A program made the translations under genes and the position numbers. Shown in pieces: positions 25,943 to 34,757 of a stretch of 53,920 nt of DNA. Below the pieces are notes generated by a model. The model ran no database searches. It was not told the origin of the DNA and worked only from the letters and a program-made list of their open reading frames with translations. This stretch comes from an uncultured Lachnospiraceae bacterium (GTDB lineage: Bacteria > Bacillota > Clostridia > Lachnospirales > Lachnospiraceae): the NCBI GenBank assembly GCA_910585605.1, contig CAJUFL010000015.1, forward strand, positions 14,450 to 68,369, written 5' to 3'. Position 1 is the first letter of the stretch; every line of letters begins with the position of its first letter.

Positions 25943-26131
25943 ATGTCAAACAATTCTAGTAAGAAATCTGACGCAATGAACAAGTTTAAAATGGAGTGTG
26001 CATCTGAAGTAGGCGTTTCTTTAAAGAACGGTTACAATGGTGATTTGACTTCCAGAGAGAACGGTTCTGTTGGTGGACAGATGACAAAGAAGTTAGTAGA
26101 AGCACAGATGAATCAGATTTCTGGTAAGTAA
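25943..26131 (+). CDS. Alpha/beta-type small acid-soluble spore protein
   Basis: A 62-residue DNA-binding protein of the spore core. It shows FKMECASEVGV, which contains the germination-protease cleavage region (normally KLEIASEFGV), and GSVGGQMTKKLVEAQ, the second conserved helix. Such proteins coat spore DNA and protect it from UV. ATG 25943 follows GGAGGG; a TTG at 25928 lies before that site. It is monocistronic between a sigma-G-like promoter and a strong terminator. It is the best evidence in the window that the organism sporulates. Confidence 0.92.
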   Translation: MSNNSSKKSDAMNKFKMECASEVGVSLKNGYNGDLTSRENGSVGGQMTKKLVEAQMNQISGK

Positions 26132-26152
26132 TCGGATAATTTCATCGAAAGG

Positions 26153-26199
26153 AAGGTCGTAATTTACCTTTTTATGAAAAAGGTGAATTACGGCCTTTT
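26153..26199 (+). terminator. Terminator of the SASP gene
   Basis: A stem of about 20 bp, AAGGTCGTAATTTACCTTTTT with its near-complement, closes an ATG loop; T-rich tail TTTTC. Confidence 0.9.
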
Positions 26200-26260
26200 C
26201 CTGTTAAAAACAGGGCAATTGTCTATGTTTTGCTGTTTCTTTATCAAAATTAAAAAGGGC

Positions 26261-26290
26261 TGGACATTTATACATACTGCATGATATAAT
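26261..26290 (+). promoter_or_regulatory. Promoter of the tig-clpPX cluster
   Basis: TGGACA (26261-26266), an 18-nt spacer and TATAAT (26285-26290) with TGA before it form an extended -10 promoter. No CIRCE or CtsR operator is visible. Confidence 0.7.
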
Positions 26291-26389
26291 TGACTGATTA
26301 GTGCAGATGGATGCCTGCTTTGGCAGGAGACTTGACTTGGAAACTGCAAATGAATAAAATGTTATATATTTAAGGAGGAATTGTTAAAG

Positions 26390-27676
26390 ATGAGTTTAAC
26401 AGTGGAAAATTTAGAAAAGAATATGGCAAAGCTTACGATTACGGTACCAGCTGCTGAGTTTACAGAGGCAATGAAAGCTTCTTATAATAAGCAGAAGGGA
26501 CAGATTTCCGTTCCCGGTTTCCGTAAAGGTAAAGTGCCTCAAGCATATTTAGAAAAGATGTATGGTCCGGAAATGTTTTATGAAGATGCAGCAAATACAT
26601 GTATGGAAAACTCATATCCAGGGGCACTTGATGAGTGTGAGCTGGATGTTGTTTCCCGCCCTGAAGTTGACATAACTCAGATGGAAAAGGGAAAAGACTT
26701 TATTTATACAGCGACTGTAGCAGTGAAGCCGGAAGTTACTTTAGGTGACTATAAGGGCATTGAGATTGAAAAGGTTGAAGTAGAGGTAACAGATGAGGAT
26801 GTGGAAGCAGAACTTTTAAATGTTCAGAAGCAGAATGCGAGAAATATTCCGGTAGAAGACAGAGCAGCGAAGATGGATGATGAAGTAACGATTGATTTTG
26901 AGGGCTTTGTAGACGGCGAGGCATTTGAGGGTGGTAAAGGAGAGAATTACCAGCTTACACTAGGGTCTCATTCTTTTATTGATACATTTGAGGATCAGAT
27001 TGTAGGAAAGAATATCGGTGATGAATTTGATGTGAATGTTACTTTCCCTGAAGATTATCAGGCGGCAGATCTTGCAGGAAAACCAGCGGTATTCAAGTGC
27101 AGATTAAATGGTATCAAAGAAACAGAACTTCCTGAACTGGATGATGAATTTGCATCAGAGGTTTCAGAGTTTGATACAATGGATGAATATAAAGCGGATA
27201 TTAAGGCAACACTCCAGGTGAAGAAGGAGAAAGCAGCAAAGAATACAAAGGAAGGTCTGGTAATTGATAAAATTATTGAAAATGCGTCCATGGAAGTTCC
27301 GGATCCTATGGTGGAAACGACTAAGGAACAGATGGTACAGGAATTTGCACAGCAGATTAGTTATCAGGGACTTTCGATTGAACAGTATTTCCAGTTTACA
27401 GGAATGTCCAAAGAAAAGTTTTTAGAGTCAGCAACCCCTGAGGCGTTAAGAAGAATTCAGTCCCGTCTTGTATTGGAAGCAATTGTAAAGGCTGAGGATA
27501 TTCAGGTAACAGAGGAAGAATTGGAAGAAGAATTAAAGAAAATGGCAGAGATGTACCAGATGGATTTAGAGCAGCTGAAAGGATTAGTTGGCGATTCAGA
27601 GAAGAAAGCGATTATGCAGGACGTCGCTGTACAAAAGGCAGTGGATTTGGTAACCGAGGCTGCGGTAGAAAAGTAG
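26390..27676 (+). CDS. tig: Trigger factor
   Basis: A ribosome-bound chaperone and peptidyl-prolyl isomerase. The 428 residues have the N-terminal ribosome-binding domain with the signature VPGFRKGKVPQ (about residues 40-50), a central FKBP domain (VTIDFEGFVDGEAFEGGKGENY, broken into DGEAFEGG around 180), and a helical C-terminal chaperone domain. A TTG start at 26381 is possible, but ATG 26390 follows AGGAGG properly and gives the family N-terminus MSLTVENLEKN. It heads the tig-clpP-clpX-lon-ysxC group and sits 27 nt from clpP. Confidence 0.96.
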   Translation: MSLTVENLEKNMAKLTITVPAAEFTEAMKASYNKQKGQISVPGFRKGKVPQAYLEKMYGPEMFYEDAANTCMENSYPGALDECELDVVSRPEVDITQMEKGKDFIYTATVAVKPEVTLGDYKGIEIEKVEVEVTDEDVEAELLNVQKQNARNIPVEDRAAKMDDEVTIDFEGFVDGEAFEGGKGENYQLTLGSHSFIDTFEDQIVGKNIGDEFDVNVTFPEDYQAADLAGKPAVFKCRLNGIKETELPELDDEFASEVSEFDTMDEYKADIKATLQVKKEKAAKNTKEGLVIDKIIENASMEVPDPMVETTKEQMVQEFAQQISYQGLSIEQYFQFTGMSKEKFLESATPEALRRIQSRLVLEAIVKAEDIQVTEEELEEELKKMAEMYQMDLEQLKGLVGDSEKKAIMQDVAVQKAVDLVTEAAVEK

Positions 27677-27703
27677 GATTGATTAGATGAAGGAGGATTT
27701 GGT

Positions 27704-28294
27704 ATGAGTTTAGTACCTTATGTCATTGAGCAAACCAGCAGAGGAGAACGTTCCTATGACATTTATTCCAGATTATTAAAAGACAGGATTATTTTTCTTG
27801 GAGAAGAAGTCAATGATACAACAGCAAGTATTGTAATTGCACAGCTTCTTTTCTTAGAGTCAGAAGATCCTTCAAAGGATATTCAGCTGTATATTAATAG
27901 TCCGGGGGGATCTGTTTCGGCTGGATTTGGTATTTTTGATACAATGAATTATATTAAGTGCGATGTTTCCACAATTTGTTGCGGAATGGCCGCTAGTATG
28001 GGAGCTTTCCTGCTTGCAGGCGGTGCTCCAGGCAAACGTATGGCTCTTCCGAATGCAGAGATTATGATTCATCAGCCAATGGGTGGAATGCCAAGTGGCA
28101 GTCAGGCAAGTGATATGCAGATTACGACAGCACATATATTAAACACAAAGCGAAAAATTAATGAGATTTTAGCAAAGGAGTGTGGCAAGCCAGTTGAGGT
28201 TCTTGAAAAAGATACTGACAGGGATAACTGGCTTAGTGCACAGGAAGCAATGGACTACGGTCTGATTGATTCCATAATTGCGAATCGTGAGTAG
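27704..28294 (+). CDS. clpP: ATP-dependent Clp protease proteolytic subunit
   Basis: The serine protease core of ClpXP. The 196 residues hold the catalytic triad: Ser about 98 in GMAASMGAFLL, His about 123 in MIHQPMGG, and Asp about 172 in DTDRDNWLS. It forms tetradecamers that receive unfolded proteins from ClpX or ClpC. AAGGAGG precedes the ATG. It is separated by 30 nt from clpX and stays in the order tig-clpP-clpX common to Firmicutes and proteobacteria. Confidence 0.97.
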   Translation: MSLVPYVIEQTSRGERSYDIYSRLLKDRIIFLGEEVNDTTASIVIAQLLFLESEDPSKDIQLYINSPGGSVSAGFGIFDTMNYIKCDVSTICCGMAASMGAFLLAGGAPGKRMALPNAEIMIHQPMGGMPSGSQASDMQITTAHILNTKRKINEILAKECGKPVEVLEKDTDRDNWLSAQEAMDYGLIDSIIANRE

Positions 28295-28324
28295 ATTAAG
28301 TAATGTAAAGAATGAGGTGTAGCT

Positions 28325-29617
28325 ATGGCAGGTCGCGGAGATGATAGAAAACCTTTACGTTGTTCATTTTGCAATAAAACGCAGGATCAGGTAAGAAAGT
28401 TAATTGCCGGACAGAATGTTTTTATTTGTGATGAGTGTATTGAGGTTTGTTCCGAAATCATTGAAGACGAATTAGAAGATTATGATGAGTCTTCTGATAT
28501 TAATTTATTAAAACCAAAAGAGATTAAAGAATTCCTGGATCAGTATGTGATTGGTCAGGAAGATGCGAAAAAGGTACTTTCTGTTGCAGTGTATAATCAT
28601 TATAAGAGAATTCTTTCTGATAAGGATTTTGATGTGGAACTGCAAAAAAGTAACATCATTATGGTAGGTCCTACCGGTTCCGGTAAAACCTATCTAGCAC
28701 AGACGCTGGCAAAGCTTTTAAATGTTCCGTTTGCTATTGCTGATGCAACTGCATTGACAGAGGCCGGATATGTAGGTGAAGATGTTGAGAATATACTTCT
28801 TAAGATTATTCAGGCTGCCGATTATGATGTGGAAAGGGCACAGCACGGTATCATTTATATTGATGAGATAGACAAGATTACAAAAAAGTCAGAAAATGTA
28901 TCGATTACCAGAGATGTGTCTGGAGAAGGCGTGCAACAGGCATTACTTAAGATTATTGAGGGGACAGTTGCTTCTGTGCCACCACAGGGAGGCAGAAAAC
29001 ATCCGCATCAGGAATTTATCCAGATAGATACGACCAATATTTTATTTATTTGCGGTGGAGCATTTGATGGTCTGGAAAAGGTGATCGAGAATCGTATCGG
29101 TAAAAAATCTATTGGATTTGGTGCGGAATTAGCAGAAAAAACAGATGAAAATGTGGGAGAATTACTTAAAAAAGTGACTCCTGCGGATTACGTCAAGTAT
29201 GGTCTGATTCCTGAATTTATCGGGCGTGTACCAGTTACTGTGACTTTGGAATTGTTGGATGAAGAAGCACTTGTCCGTATTCTGACAGAACCAAAGAGTG
29301 CGATTTGTAAACAATATAAAAAATTGTTTGAATTAGATGGCGTGGAACTGGAGTTTGAAGAAGAGGCATTAAAGGCAATTGCAAAAGTGACAATGGAGAG
29401 GAAGACAGGTGCCAGAGGCCTTCGTTCCATTATCGAGAAATCAGTTACGGATTTAATGTATGAGGTTCCGTCCAATGAAGAGATTGCAAAATGTGTGATT
29501 ACAAAAGAAGCTGTGGAAGGTACCGGAGAACCAGAGATTATATATACAGAATCTCCAAGACCAAGAAAATCTTTTGTAAAACGCCATCCGAAGACGAATA
29601 ATGGAGAGATTGCATAA
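28325..29617 (+). CDS. clpX: ATP-dependent Clp protease ATP-binding subunit ClpX
   Basis: The AAA+ unfoldase that feeds ClpP. The 430 residues show the zinc-binding domain RCSFCNKTQ...FICDECIE (residues about 13-40), Walker A GPTGSGKTYLAQ, Walker B IIYIDEIDK, the pore-loop region GYVGEDVE and the ClpP-binding loop IGFGAE. The C-terminal sensor 2 region has GARGLRSIIEK. GAGGTGTAG is a modest ribosome site. It stands between clpP and lon in the same orientation. Confidence 0.97.
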   Translation: MAGRGDDRKPLRCSFCNKTQDQVRKLIAGQNVFICDECIEVCSEIIEDELEDYDESSDINLLKPKEIKEFLDQYVIGQEDAKKVLSVAVYNHYKRILSDKDFDVELQKSNIIMVGPTGSGKTYLAQTLAKLLNVPFAIADATALTEAGYVGEDVENILLKIIQAADYDVERAQHGIIYIDEIDKITKKSENVSITRDVSGEGVQQALLKIIEGTVASVPPQGGRKHPHQEFIQIDTTNILFICGGAFDGLEKVIENRIGKKSIGFGAELAEKTDENVGELLKKVTPADYVKYGLIPEFIGRVPVTVTLELLDEEALVRILTEPKSAICKQYKKLFELDGVELEFEEEALKAIAKVTMERKTGARGLRSIIEKSVTDLMYEVPSNEEIAKCVITKEAVEGTGEPEIIYTESPRPRKSFVKRHPKTNNGEIA

Positions 29618-29733
29618 AACGGTGATAATACAGGAATTTGTGTTATGATTAAAGAATATCAAATGGAAGTGGAACTTGTTAAGATTGCAGGTTCCATTTC
29701 TGCGTTCATAAGTTTGTGAAGTGAGGAATGGAT

Positions 29734-32082
29734 ATGGAAAATACAAAACAGGATAGATGTACAATCCCAATGATGGTGCTTAGGGATATGGTAATCATGC
29801 CGGGAACCAGTGTTCATTTTGATATACAAAGAGATGTTTCCATCCATGCAGTAAATGCGGCGATGGAGAAAAATCAGGATTTATTTGTGGTTGCAGCAAA
29901 GACTTCCAATGCCGGTGATAAAGTTTTCAGGGATCAGTTATATGAAGTAGGGACGATTGTTACAGTGAGACAGGTGTTAAAACTTCCCAAGGGATTGATC
30001 AGGGTACTTTTTGCGGGGAAGGAAAGGGCGGTATTAGATGAAATGTCCTACGAAGATGACTATTATAAAGCATCAGTTACGAAGATGGTCAGTGATATGA
30101 ACCAGCTGTCAGATACAGAATGTACTGCAAGAATTCGAACGATCAAAAGTGTACTGAAACGGTGTGAAAAATGCCGACTGATTCCCAATGAAATGACAAT
30201 GTCCACACTGAACAAAGTAAAGGATTTGGAATTTCTGGTTGACCTTACAGCAGAAGCAGTCCCGATGCAGGTACATCTGAAACAGCAGGTTTTGGAGACC
30301 GCAGATATTTCGGAAAGAGTGGAAAAACTGCTCACGATTCTGTTGAATGAAATTGAGATTTATGAAGTTCGTGCTGAGATTGGCGAGAAGCTTAAGGACT
30401 GTGTGAACAAGAATCAGAGGGATTATGTTTTAAGAGAACAGCTTAAGGTAATCAGGAAGGAACTCGGGGAGGAGAATACGGAAGATGAGGGTGACCGTTA
30501 TCAGGCATGGCTTTCCGAAGTAAATCCTCCCAAAGCGGTGAGAGAGAAATTAGAAAAAGAAATAAAAAGGTTCAGGAGTTTAGCCTATGCATCTTCGGAA
30601 AGTGCAGTGATCCGTAATTATATTGAAATCTTGCTGGAATATCCATGGAATCAGGCGAGTGAAGAAAATCGTGATCTAAAAAAAGCGATTGAACGGTTAG
30701 AAGGTGATCATTACGGACTTACCAAGATCAAAGAGAGGATTATTGATTATCTTGCGGTGCGTAATTTAAGTGGAAAAAAAGATGCACCGATTCTTTGTCT
30801 GGTGGGACCTCCGGGAACGGGAAAAACGTCAATTGCCAGATCCATTGCTGCCTCGCTTAATAAGGAGTATGGCAGAATCGCTTTAGGCGGTGTCAGGGAT
30901 GAGGCAGAAATCCGGGGACACCGGAAAACTTATATTGGGGCGATGCCGGGAAGAATTGTAACAGCCATCGCAAAGACAGGTGTGAATAATCCGTTGATTT
31001 TATTAGATGAAATAGATAAGACCAGCAGTGATTATAAAGGAGATACTTCTTCTGCATTATTAGAGGTACTTGATGGGGAACAGAATGTTTATTTTACGGA
31101 CCATTATTTTGAAGTGCCGGTGGATTTGAGTAGTGTGCTGTTTATCGCTACAGCTAATGATGCTTCCGCGATACCGGAGCCCCTTCGTGACCGTATGGAG
31201 CTCATAGAGGTTAACAGTTATACAGAAAATGAGAAGTTCCACATTGCAAAGCTATATCTGGTTTCAAAGCAGCTTGAGAAGAATGGTCTGAAAAAAAGAC
31301 AGTTTAAGATTACAGACGAAGCTATTTACAAAATTATACGGAATTATACAAGGGAAGCAGGAGTACGTAATTTAGAGAGACTTTTGGGAAGACTGATGCA
31401 AAAAGCTGCACGAGGGATAGTAACAGAAGAGTTTAAGTCTCTTAAGGTAACACCTAAAAGATTGCCGGAGCTGCTGGGAGTGGAAAAATACACGACTGAC
31501 AATGAAGATTTTGCAGATAAGGTTGGTGTGGCATCAGGACTGGCATGGACAAAAGTGGGCGGAGATACTTTGAAAATAGAAGTAAATCTGCTAGAAGGAA
31601 AAGGAGGTCTTACCCTGACAGGAAATCTGGGAGACGTGATGAAGGAATCTGCCCAGATTGCCCTTTCTTTTGTGAGGACACTTTCTGAGGTGAAAAAATT
31701 GCCGGATGAATATTTTGAAAAACACATTGTTCATGTACATGTTCCGGAAGGAGCAACTCCAAAGGATGGTCCGTCAGCGGGCATTACAATGGCACTTGCC
31801 ATGTATTCTGCATTGACAAACCGCCCGGTAAGTGGAAGGATTGCAATGACAGGTGAAGTCACATTGAAAGGGAATGTGCTTCCAATCGGGGGGCTGAAAG
31901 AAAAACTGCTTGCTGCTAAAAATGCAGGTATGAATAAGGTACTGGTTCCAGCAAAGAACCGAAAAAATGTGGAGGAATTGGAGTCTGAGATTACAGAAGG
32001 ACTGGAAATTTTATATGTTTCCCACATGAATGAGGTGATTCAAAACGGAATAGCAAAGCGTACGATTTCTTTGAAAATATAG
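29734..32082 (+). CDS. lon: ATP-dependent protease Lon
   Basis: The 782-residue homohexameric Lon protease (LonA type). N-terminal substrate domain from IPMMVLRDMVIMPG, AAA+ module with GPPGTGKTS (about residue 351) and LLLDEIDK-like ILLDEIDKTSS, then the protease domain with the Ser-Lys dyad: Ser about 679 in DGPSAGITMA and Lys about 722 in GLKEKLLAAKNAG. ATG 29728 is only 2 nt from GTGAGG, while ATG 29734 is at 8 nt, so the latter is preferred. It follows clpX after 116 nt and precedes ysxC. Confidence 0.96.
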   Translation: MENTKQDRCTIPMMVLRDMVIMPGTSVHFDIQRDVSIHAVNAAMEKNQDLFVVAAKTSNAGDKVFRDQLYEVGTIVTVRQVLKLPKGLIRVLFAGKERAVLDEMSYEDDYYKASVTKMVSDMNQLSDTECTARIRTIKSVLKRCEKCRLIPNEMTMSTLNKVKDLEFLVDLTAEAVPMQVHLKQQVLETADISERVEKLLTILLNEIEIYEVRAEIGEKLKDCVNKNQRDYVLREQLKVIRKELGEENTEDEGDRYQAWLSEVNPPKAVREKLEKEIKRFRSLAYASSESAVIRNYIEILLEYPWNQASEENRDLKKAIERLEGDHYGLTKIKERIIDYLAVRNLSGKKDAPILCLVGPPGTGKTSIARSIAASLNKEYGRIALGGVRDEAEIRGHRKTYIGAMPGRIVTAIAKTGVNNPLILLDEIDKTSSDYKGDTSSALLEVLDGEQNVYFTDHYFEVPVDLSSVLFIATANDASAIPEPLRDRMELIEVNSYTENEKFHIAKLYLVSKQLEKNGLKKRQFKITDEAIYKIIRNYTREAGVRNLERLLGRLMQKAARGIVTEEFKSLKVTPKRLPELLGVEKYTTDNEDFADKVGVASGLAWTKVGGDTLKIEVNLLEGKGGLTLTGNLGDVMKESAQIALSFVRTLSEVKKLPDEYFEKHIVHVHVPEGATPKDGPSAGITMALAMYSALTNRPVSGRIAMTGEVTLKGNVLPIGGLKEKLLAAKNAGMNKVLVPAKNRKNVEELESEITEGLEILYVSHMNEVIQNGIAKRTISLKI

Positions 32083-32138
32083 ATTGGGATGTATTATCTG
32101 GAAATAGAATTGGTACAAATTATTTGGAGGAAATGTGA

Positions 32139-32726
32139 ATGGTTATAAAAAGTGCACAGTTAGAGACAGTTTGTGGTGTTACCAGCAAGCTGCCAAAGAA
32201 TAAAGAATTGGAAATTGCATTTGCGGGAAAATCCAATGTTGGAAAATCTTCCTTAATAAATGGGCTTCTCAATAGGAAAGCATTGGCAAGGACATCTTCC
32301 CAGCCGGGAAAAACCCAGACAATTAATTTTTACCGGATTAATGACGCATTTTATTTTGTGGATTTACCGGGCTATGGTTATGCCAAGGTTTCTGTTTCAG
32401 AGAGGGAAAAATGGGGGAAGATGATAGAGAGATATCTGCATACCTCGGAAAATCTTGTATTGGTGTTTTTGCTGATTGATATCCGCCATGAACCTTCTGC
32501 AAACGATAAGATGATGTATGACTGGATTGTGCATAATGGATTTACTCCGGTTATCATTGCTACAAAATCGGATAAGATAAAACGCTCCCAGCTTCAGAAG
32601 AATTTAAAGAGTATACGTATGAAACTGGAGATGCCTAAGGAGGATATTATCTTCCCCTATTCTGCATTATCCAAGCAGGGGAGGGAAGAAATACTTGATT
32701 ATATTGAATCGGTTCTGGCAGGATGA
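32139..32726 (+). CDS. ysxC: Ribosome biogenesis GTPase YsxC/EngB
   Basis: A 195-residue TRAFAC GTPase needed for late 50S subunit assembly. G1 GKSNVGKSS (about residues 29-37), G3 DLPGYG, G4 TKSD, and the switch I region RTSSQPGKTQ are all present. GGAGG lies upstream of the ATG. Genes lon and ysxC are neighbours in many Firmicutes. The stop codon abuts the stop of the minus-strand DUF4364 gene with no gap, and a hairpin spans both ends. Confidence 0.96.
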   Translation: MVIKSAQLETVCGVTSKLPKNKELEIAFAGKSNVGKSSLINGLLNRKALARTSSQPGKTQTINFYRINDAFYFVDLPGYGYAKVSVSEREKWGKMIERYLHTSENLVLVFLLIDIRHEPSANDKMMYDWIVHNGFTPVIIATKSDKIKRSQLQKNLKSIRMKLEMPKEDIIFPYSALSKQGREEILDYIESVLAG

Positions 32727-32745
32727 TTAAGTATCCTGCCAGACC
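32711..32745. terminator. Hairpin spanning the abutting stops of ysxC and DUF4364
   Basis: GGTTCTGGCAGGAT (32711-32724) pairs with ATCCTGCCAGACC (32733-32745), 13 bp with one bulge. It lies inside the coding ends of both convergent genes and lacks a long T-run, so its use as terminator is uncertain. Confidence 0.5.
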
Positions 32746-33248
32746 TGTGTAATCAGATATTGATAGATTTCCTCGCTTTTACTCTGCCAGGAGTCACAAA
32801 TATGAATAGCCTGTTCCTGAGTGGGAACAGTAAGCTTAATCTCTAACAAAGTCTGATTTCTTTCTTTAATGCTGCATTGTGCAATATATTCATTGTTAGA
32901 TGGATAATAATCGGAAGAAATAGCGGACTCATTGCGAAGTTCAATCTTTTGTTCCTTCAAATAGTTAAGGATATCCATTTTTATCGCATCTGATATTTTA
33001 AATTCAAATAACTCTATTGCTTCTTTACCTTGTTCGGTAATTTCATACAGGGAATGATTCCGTTCAGCAGTGGGTTTGATAAAATCATTTTCAATCAGTT
33101 CGTTAATGGCGATCTGAAGATTAAAATAGCTGGTATATCCTTTATCCAGAACAAACTGCGAAATCTGGGCAAAGGTAAGTGGAAAATCTACTCTGTCTAA
33201 CATATATAATACCATTAACTTGTAAAGAACCAGTCCTTCATTTGTCAT
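32727..33248 (-). CDS. DUF4364 family protein (winged-helix type)
   Basis: A 173-residue protein of the DUF4364 family, which is common in Clostridia. The N-terminal half reads as a PadR/MarR-like winged helix (LMVLYMLDRVDFPLTFAQIS, ELIENDFIKPT, YEITEQGKEAI), and the C-terminal half is a mixed alpha/beta domain. It was recognised from the overall pattern; a transcription-factor role is inferred and its target is unknown. It lies 46 nt downstream of the malic enzyme gene on the same strand and may share its transcript. Confidence 0.8.
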   Translation of the reverse strand: MTNEGLVLYKLMVLYMLDRVDFPLTFAQISQFVLDKGYTSYFNLQIAINELIENDFIKPTAERNHSLYEITEQGKEAIELFEFKISDAIKMDILNYLKEQKIELRNESAISSDYYPSNNEYIAQCSIKERNQTLLEIKLTVPTQEQAIHICDSWQSKSEEIYQYLITQVWQDT

Positions 33249-33294
33249 ACAAACTCCATTCTGCCATCTATAATAACGGCATAAAAAACATTAA

Positions 33295-34449
33295 TTAAGA
33301 GCGAATATGGGATTTTACGGCTTCGCTTACGATATCGGCTACCCGTGGATCAAATGCTTCCGGCATGATAAAATCATCATTTAATTCTTCGTCTGAAACC
33401 AGTCCGGCAATGGCATTAGCAGCAGCTAATTTCATTTCTTCAGTGATAACGGAAGCACGACCTTCCAGAGCACCTTTAAAAATGCCAGGAAAGGCTATGA
33501 CGTTATTTACCTGATTGGGGAAGTCGGAACGTCCGGTTCCCACGATTCTTGCACCGGAGGCCTTAGCGATATCCGGCATGATTTCCGGAGTAGGATTTGC
33601 CATTGCAAATAAAATGGAATCGGTATTCATGGATTTTACCATCTGGGCTGTTACAATATTTGGTGCAGAGACACCGATAAAGATGTCAGCTCCGATTAAT
33701 GCGTCTGCAAGAGAGCCGGTTTTTTCTTCTAAATTGGTGACTTTCACCATTTCCTGCTGCATCCAGTTAAGCCCTTCGTAATCTTTGTGAAGGATGCCGC
33801 CCCGGTCACAGATGGTAACATTTTTAAAACCATAGGTAAGTAATAATTTTGTAATAGCAATTCCGGCAGAACCGGCGCCGTTTACGACAACTTTGCAGAC
33901 TTCCTTGTTCTTTCCTGTAATGCGGAGGCTGTTGATAATACCAGAGAGAACGACTATGGCAGTACCATGCTGATCATCATGGAATACGGGAATATCCAAA
34001 GCTTCATTCAGGCGTTTTTCTATTTCGAAACAGCGGGGAGCAGAGATATCCTCCAGATTGATTCCTCCAAAAGCAGGAGCGATACGAATGATCGTATCCA
34101 CTATTTCATCGGTATCCTGAGTATCCAGACAGATGGGAACCGCATTGACATTGCCAAAGGATTTGAATAGTACAGCCTTTCCTTCCATAACAGGCATGGC
34201 GGCAGCAGCACCGATATTGCCAAGACCAAGTACGGCACTTCCGTCAGAAATAACAGCAACCGTGTTGCCTTTTTGTGTATATTTGTAGACATCTGCTGGA
34301 TTTTCAGCAATCTTTCTACAGGGCTCGGCAACACCGGGAGTATAAGCTAATGATAAGTCTTCGCGGGATTTGACCTGGCACTTTGGTTCTGTACTTATTT
34401 TACCGGCCCATTCTTCATGTAATTTTAAAGCTCTTTCGTAAACATCCAT
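33295..34449 (-). CDS. NAD(P)-dependent malic enzyme
   Basis: Oxidatively decarboxylates malate to pyruvate. The 384 residues form the short (MaeB-like, no phosphotransacetylase extension) clostridial form. Malic N-domain: SLAYTPGVAEPCRKI, SDGSAVLGLGNIGA, VPVFHDDQHGTAIV; NAD-binding domain: VVNGAGSAGIAITKLLL, then FIGVSAPNIV and MANPTPEIMPD. Cofactor preference is not clear from the sequence. The ribosome site AAGGTGG precedes the ATG on the minus strand. A promoter and a palindrome lie just upstream; DUF4364 follows. Confidence 0.94.
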   Translation of the reverse strand: MDVYERALKLHEEWAGKISTEPKCQVKSREDLSLAYTPGVAEPCRKIAENPADVYKYTQKGNTVAVISDGSAVLGLGNIGAAAAMPVMEGKAVLFKSFGNVNAVPICLDTQDTDEIVDTIIRIAPAFGGINLEDISAPRCFEIEKRLNEALDIPVFHDDQHGTAIVVLSGIINSLRITGKNKEVCKVVVNGAGSAGIAITKLLLTYGFKNVTICDRGGILHKDYEGLNWMQQEMVKVTNLEEKTGSLADALIGADIFIGVSAPNIVTAQMVKSMNTDSILFAMANPTPEIMPDIAKASGARIVGTGRSDFPNQVNNVIAFPGIFKGALEGRASVITEEMKLAAANAIAGLVSDEELNDDFIMPEAFDPRVADIVSEAVKSHIRS

Positions 34450-34478
34450 TTTTATCCACCTTTAAATATAAATAAATT

Positions 34479-34491
34479 TGTGATCATCACA
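34479..34491. promoter_or_regulatory. Palindrome in the malic enzyme leader
   Basis: TGTGATCATCACA is a perfect 13-bp palindrome with central C, just downstream of the predicted start site of the malic enzyme transcript. It could be an operator. Confidence 0.45.
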
Positions 34492-34500
34492 TTATTTTTT

Positions 34501-34529
34501 ATCTTACCATTTGCACTAAGGTAATGCAA
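34501..34529 (-). promoter_or_regulatory. Promoter of the malic enzyme gene
   Basis: On the minus strand TTGCAT (34529-34524), a 17-nt spacer and TAAGAT (34506-34501), with TGG before it. The 308-nt gap 34450-34757 is thus a divergent promoter region for malic enzyme and rho. Confidence 0.6.
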
Positions 34530-34585
34530 GGTTCTTTCAGGAAAATTTGAGAGAGTTTTGTTTTAGGAAAATCGGCATTTTGGGG

Positions 34586-34613
34586 TTTACATTCCTATAA
34601 AGTATGTTATAAT
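34586..34613 (+). promoter_or_regulatory. Promoter of rho
   Basis: TTTACA (34586-34591), a 16-nt spacer, TGT and TATAAT (34608-34613). The leader is about 140 nt, long enough for Rho autoregulation. Confidence 0.7.
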
Positions 34614-34757
34614 CGGAATAGTTGTGAAATATCTATATCTATTATTCAGATTTTACCCAGTATTGATAATTGATTTTTGCGGGCAGGGATTTAGATTTAT
34701 GCCTGTTATTGTGTTTTTCTCTGCTTTATGTGAGGTGGACAAGAGGAAGGAGTATGT

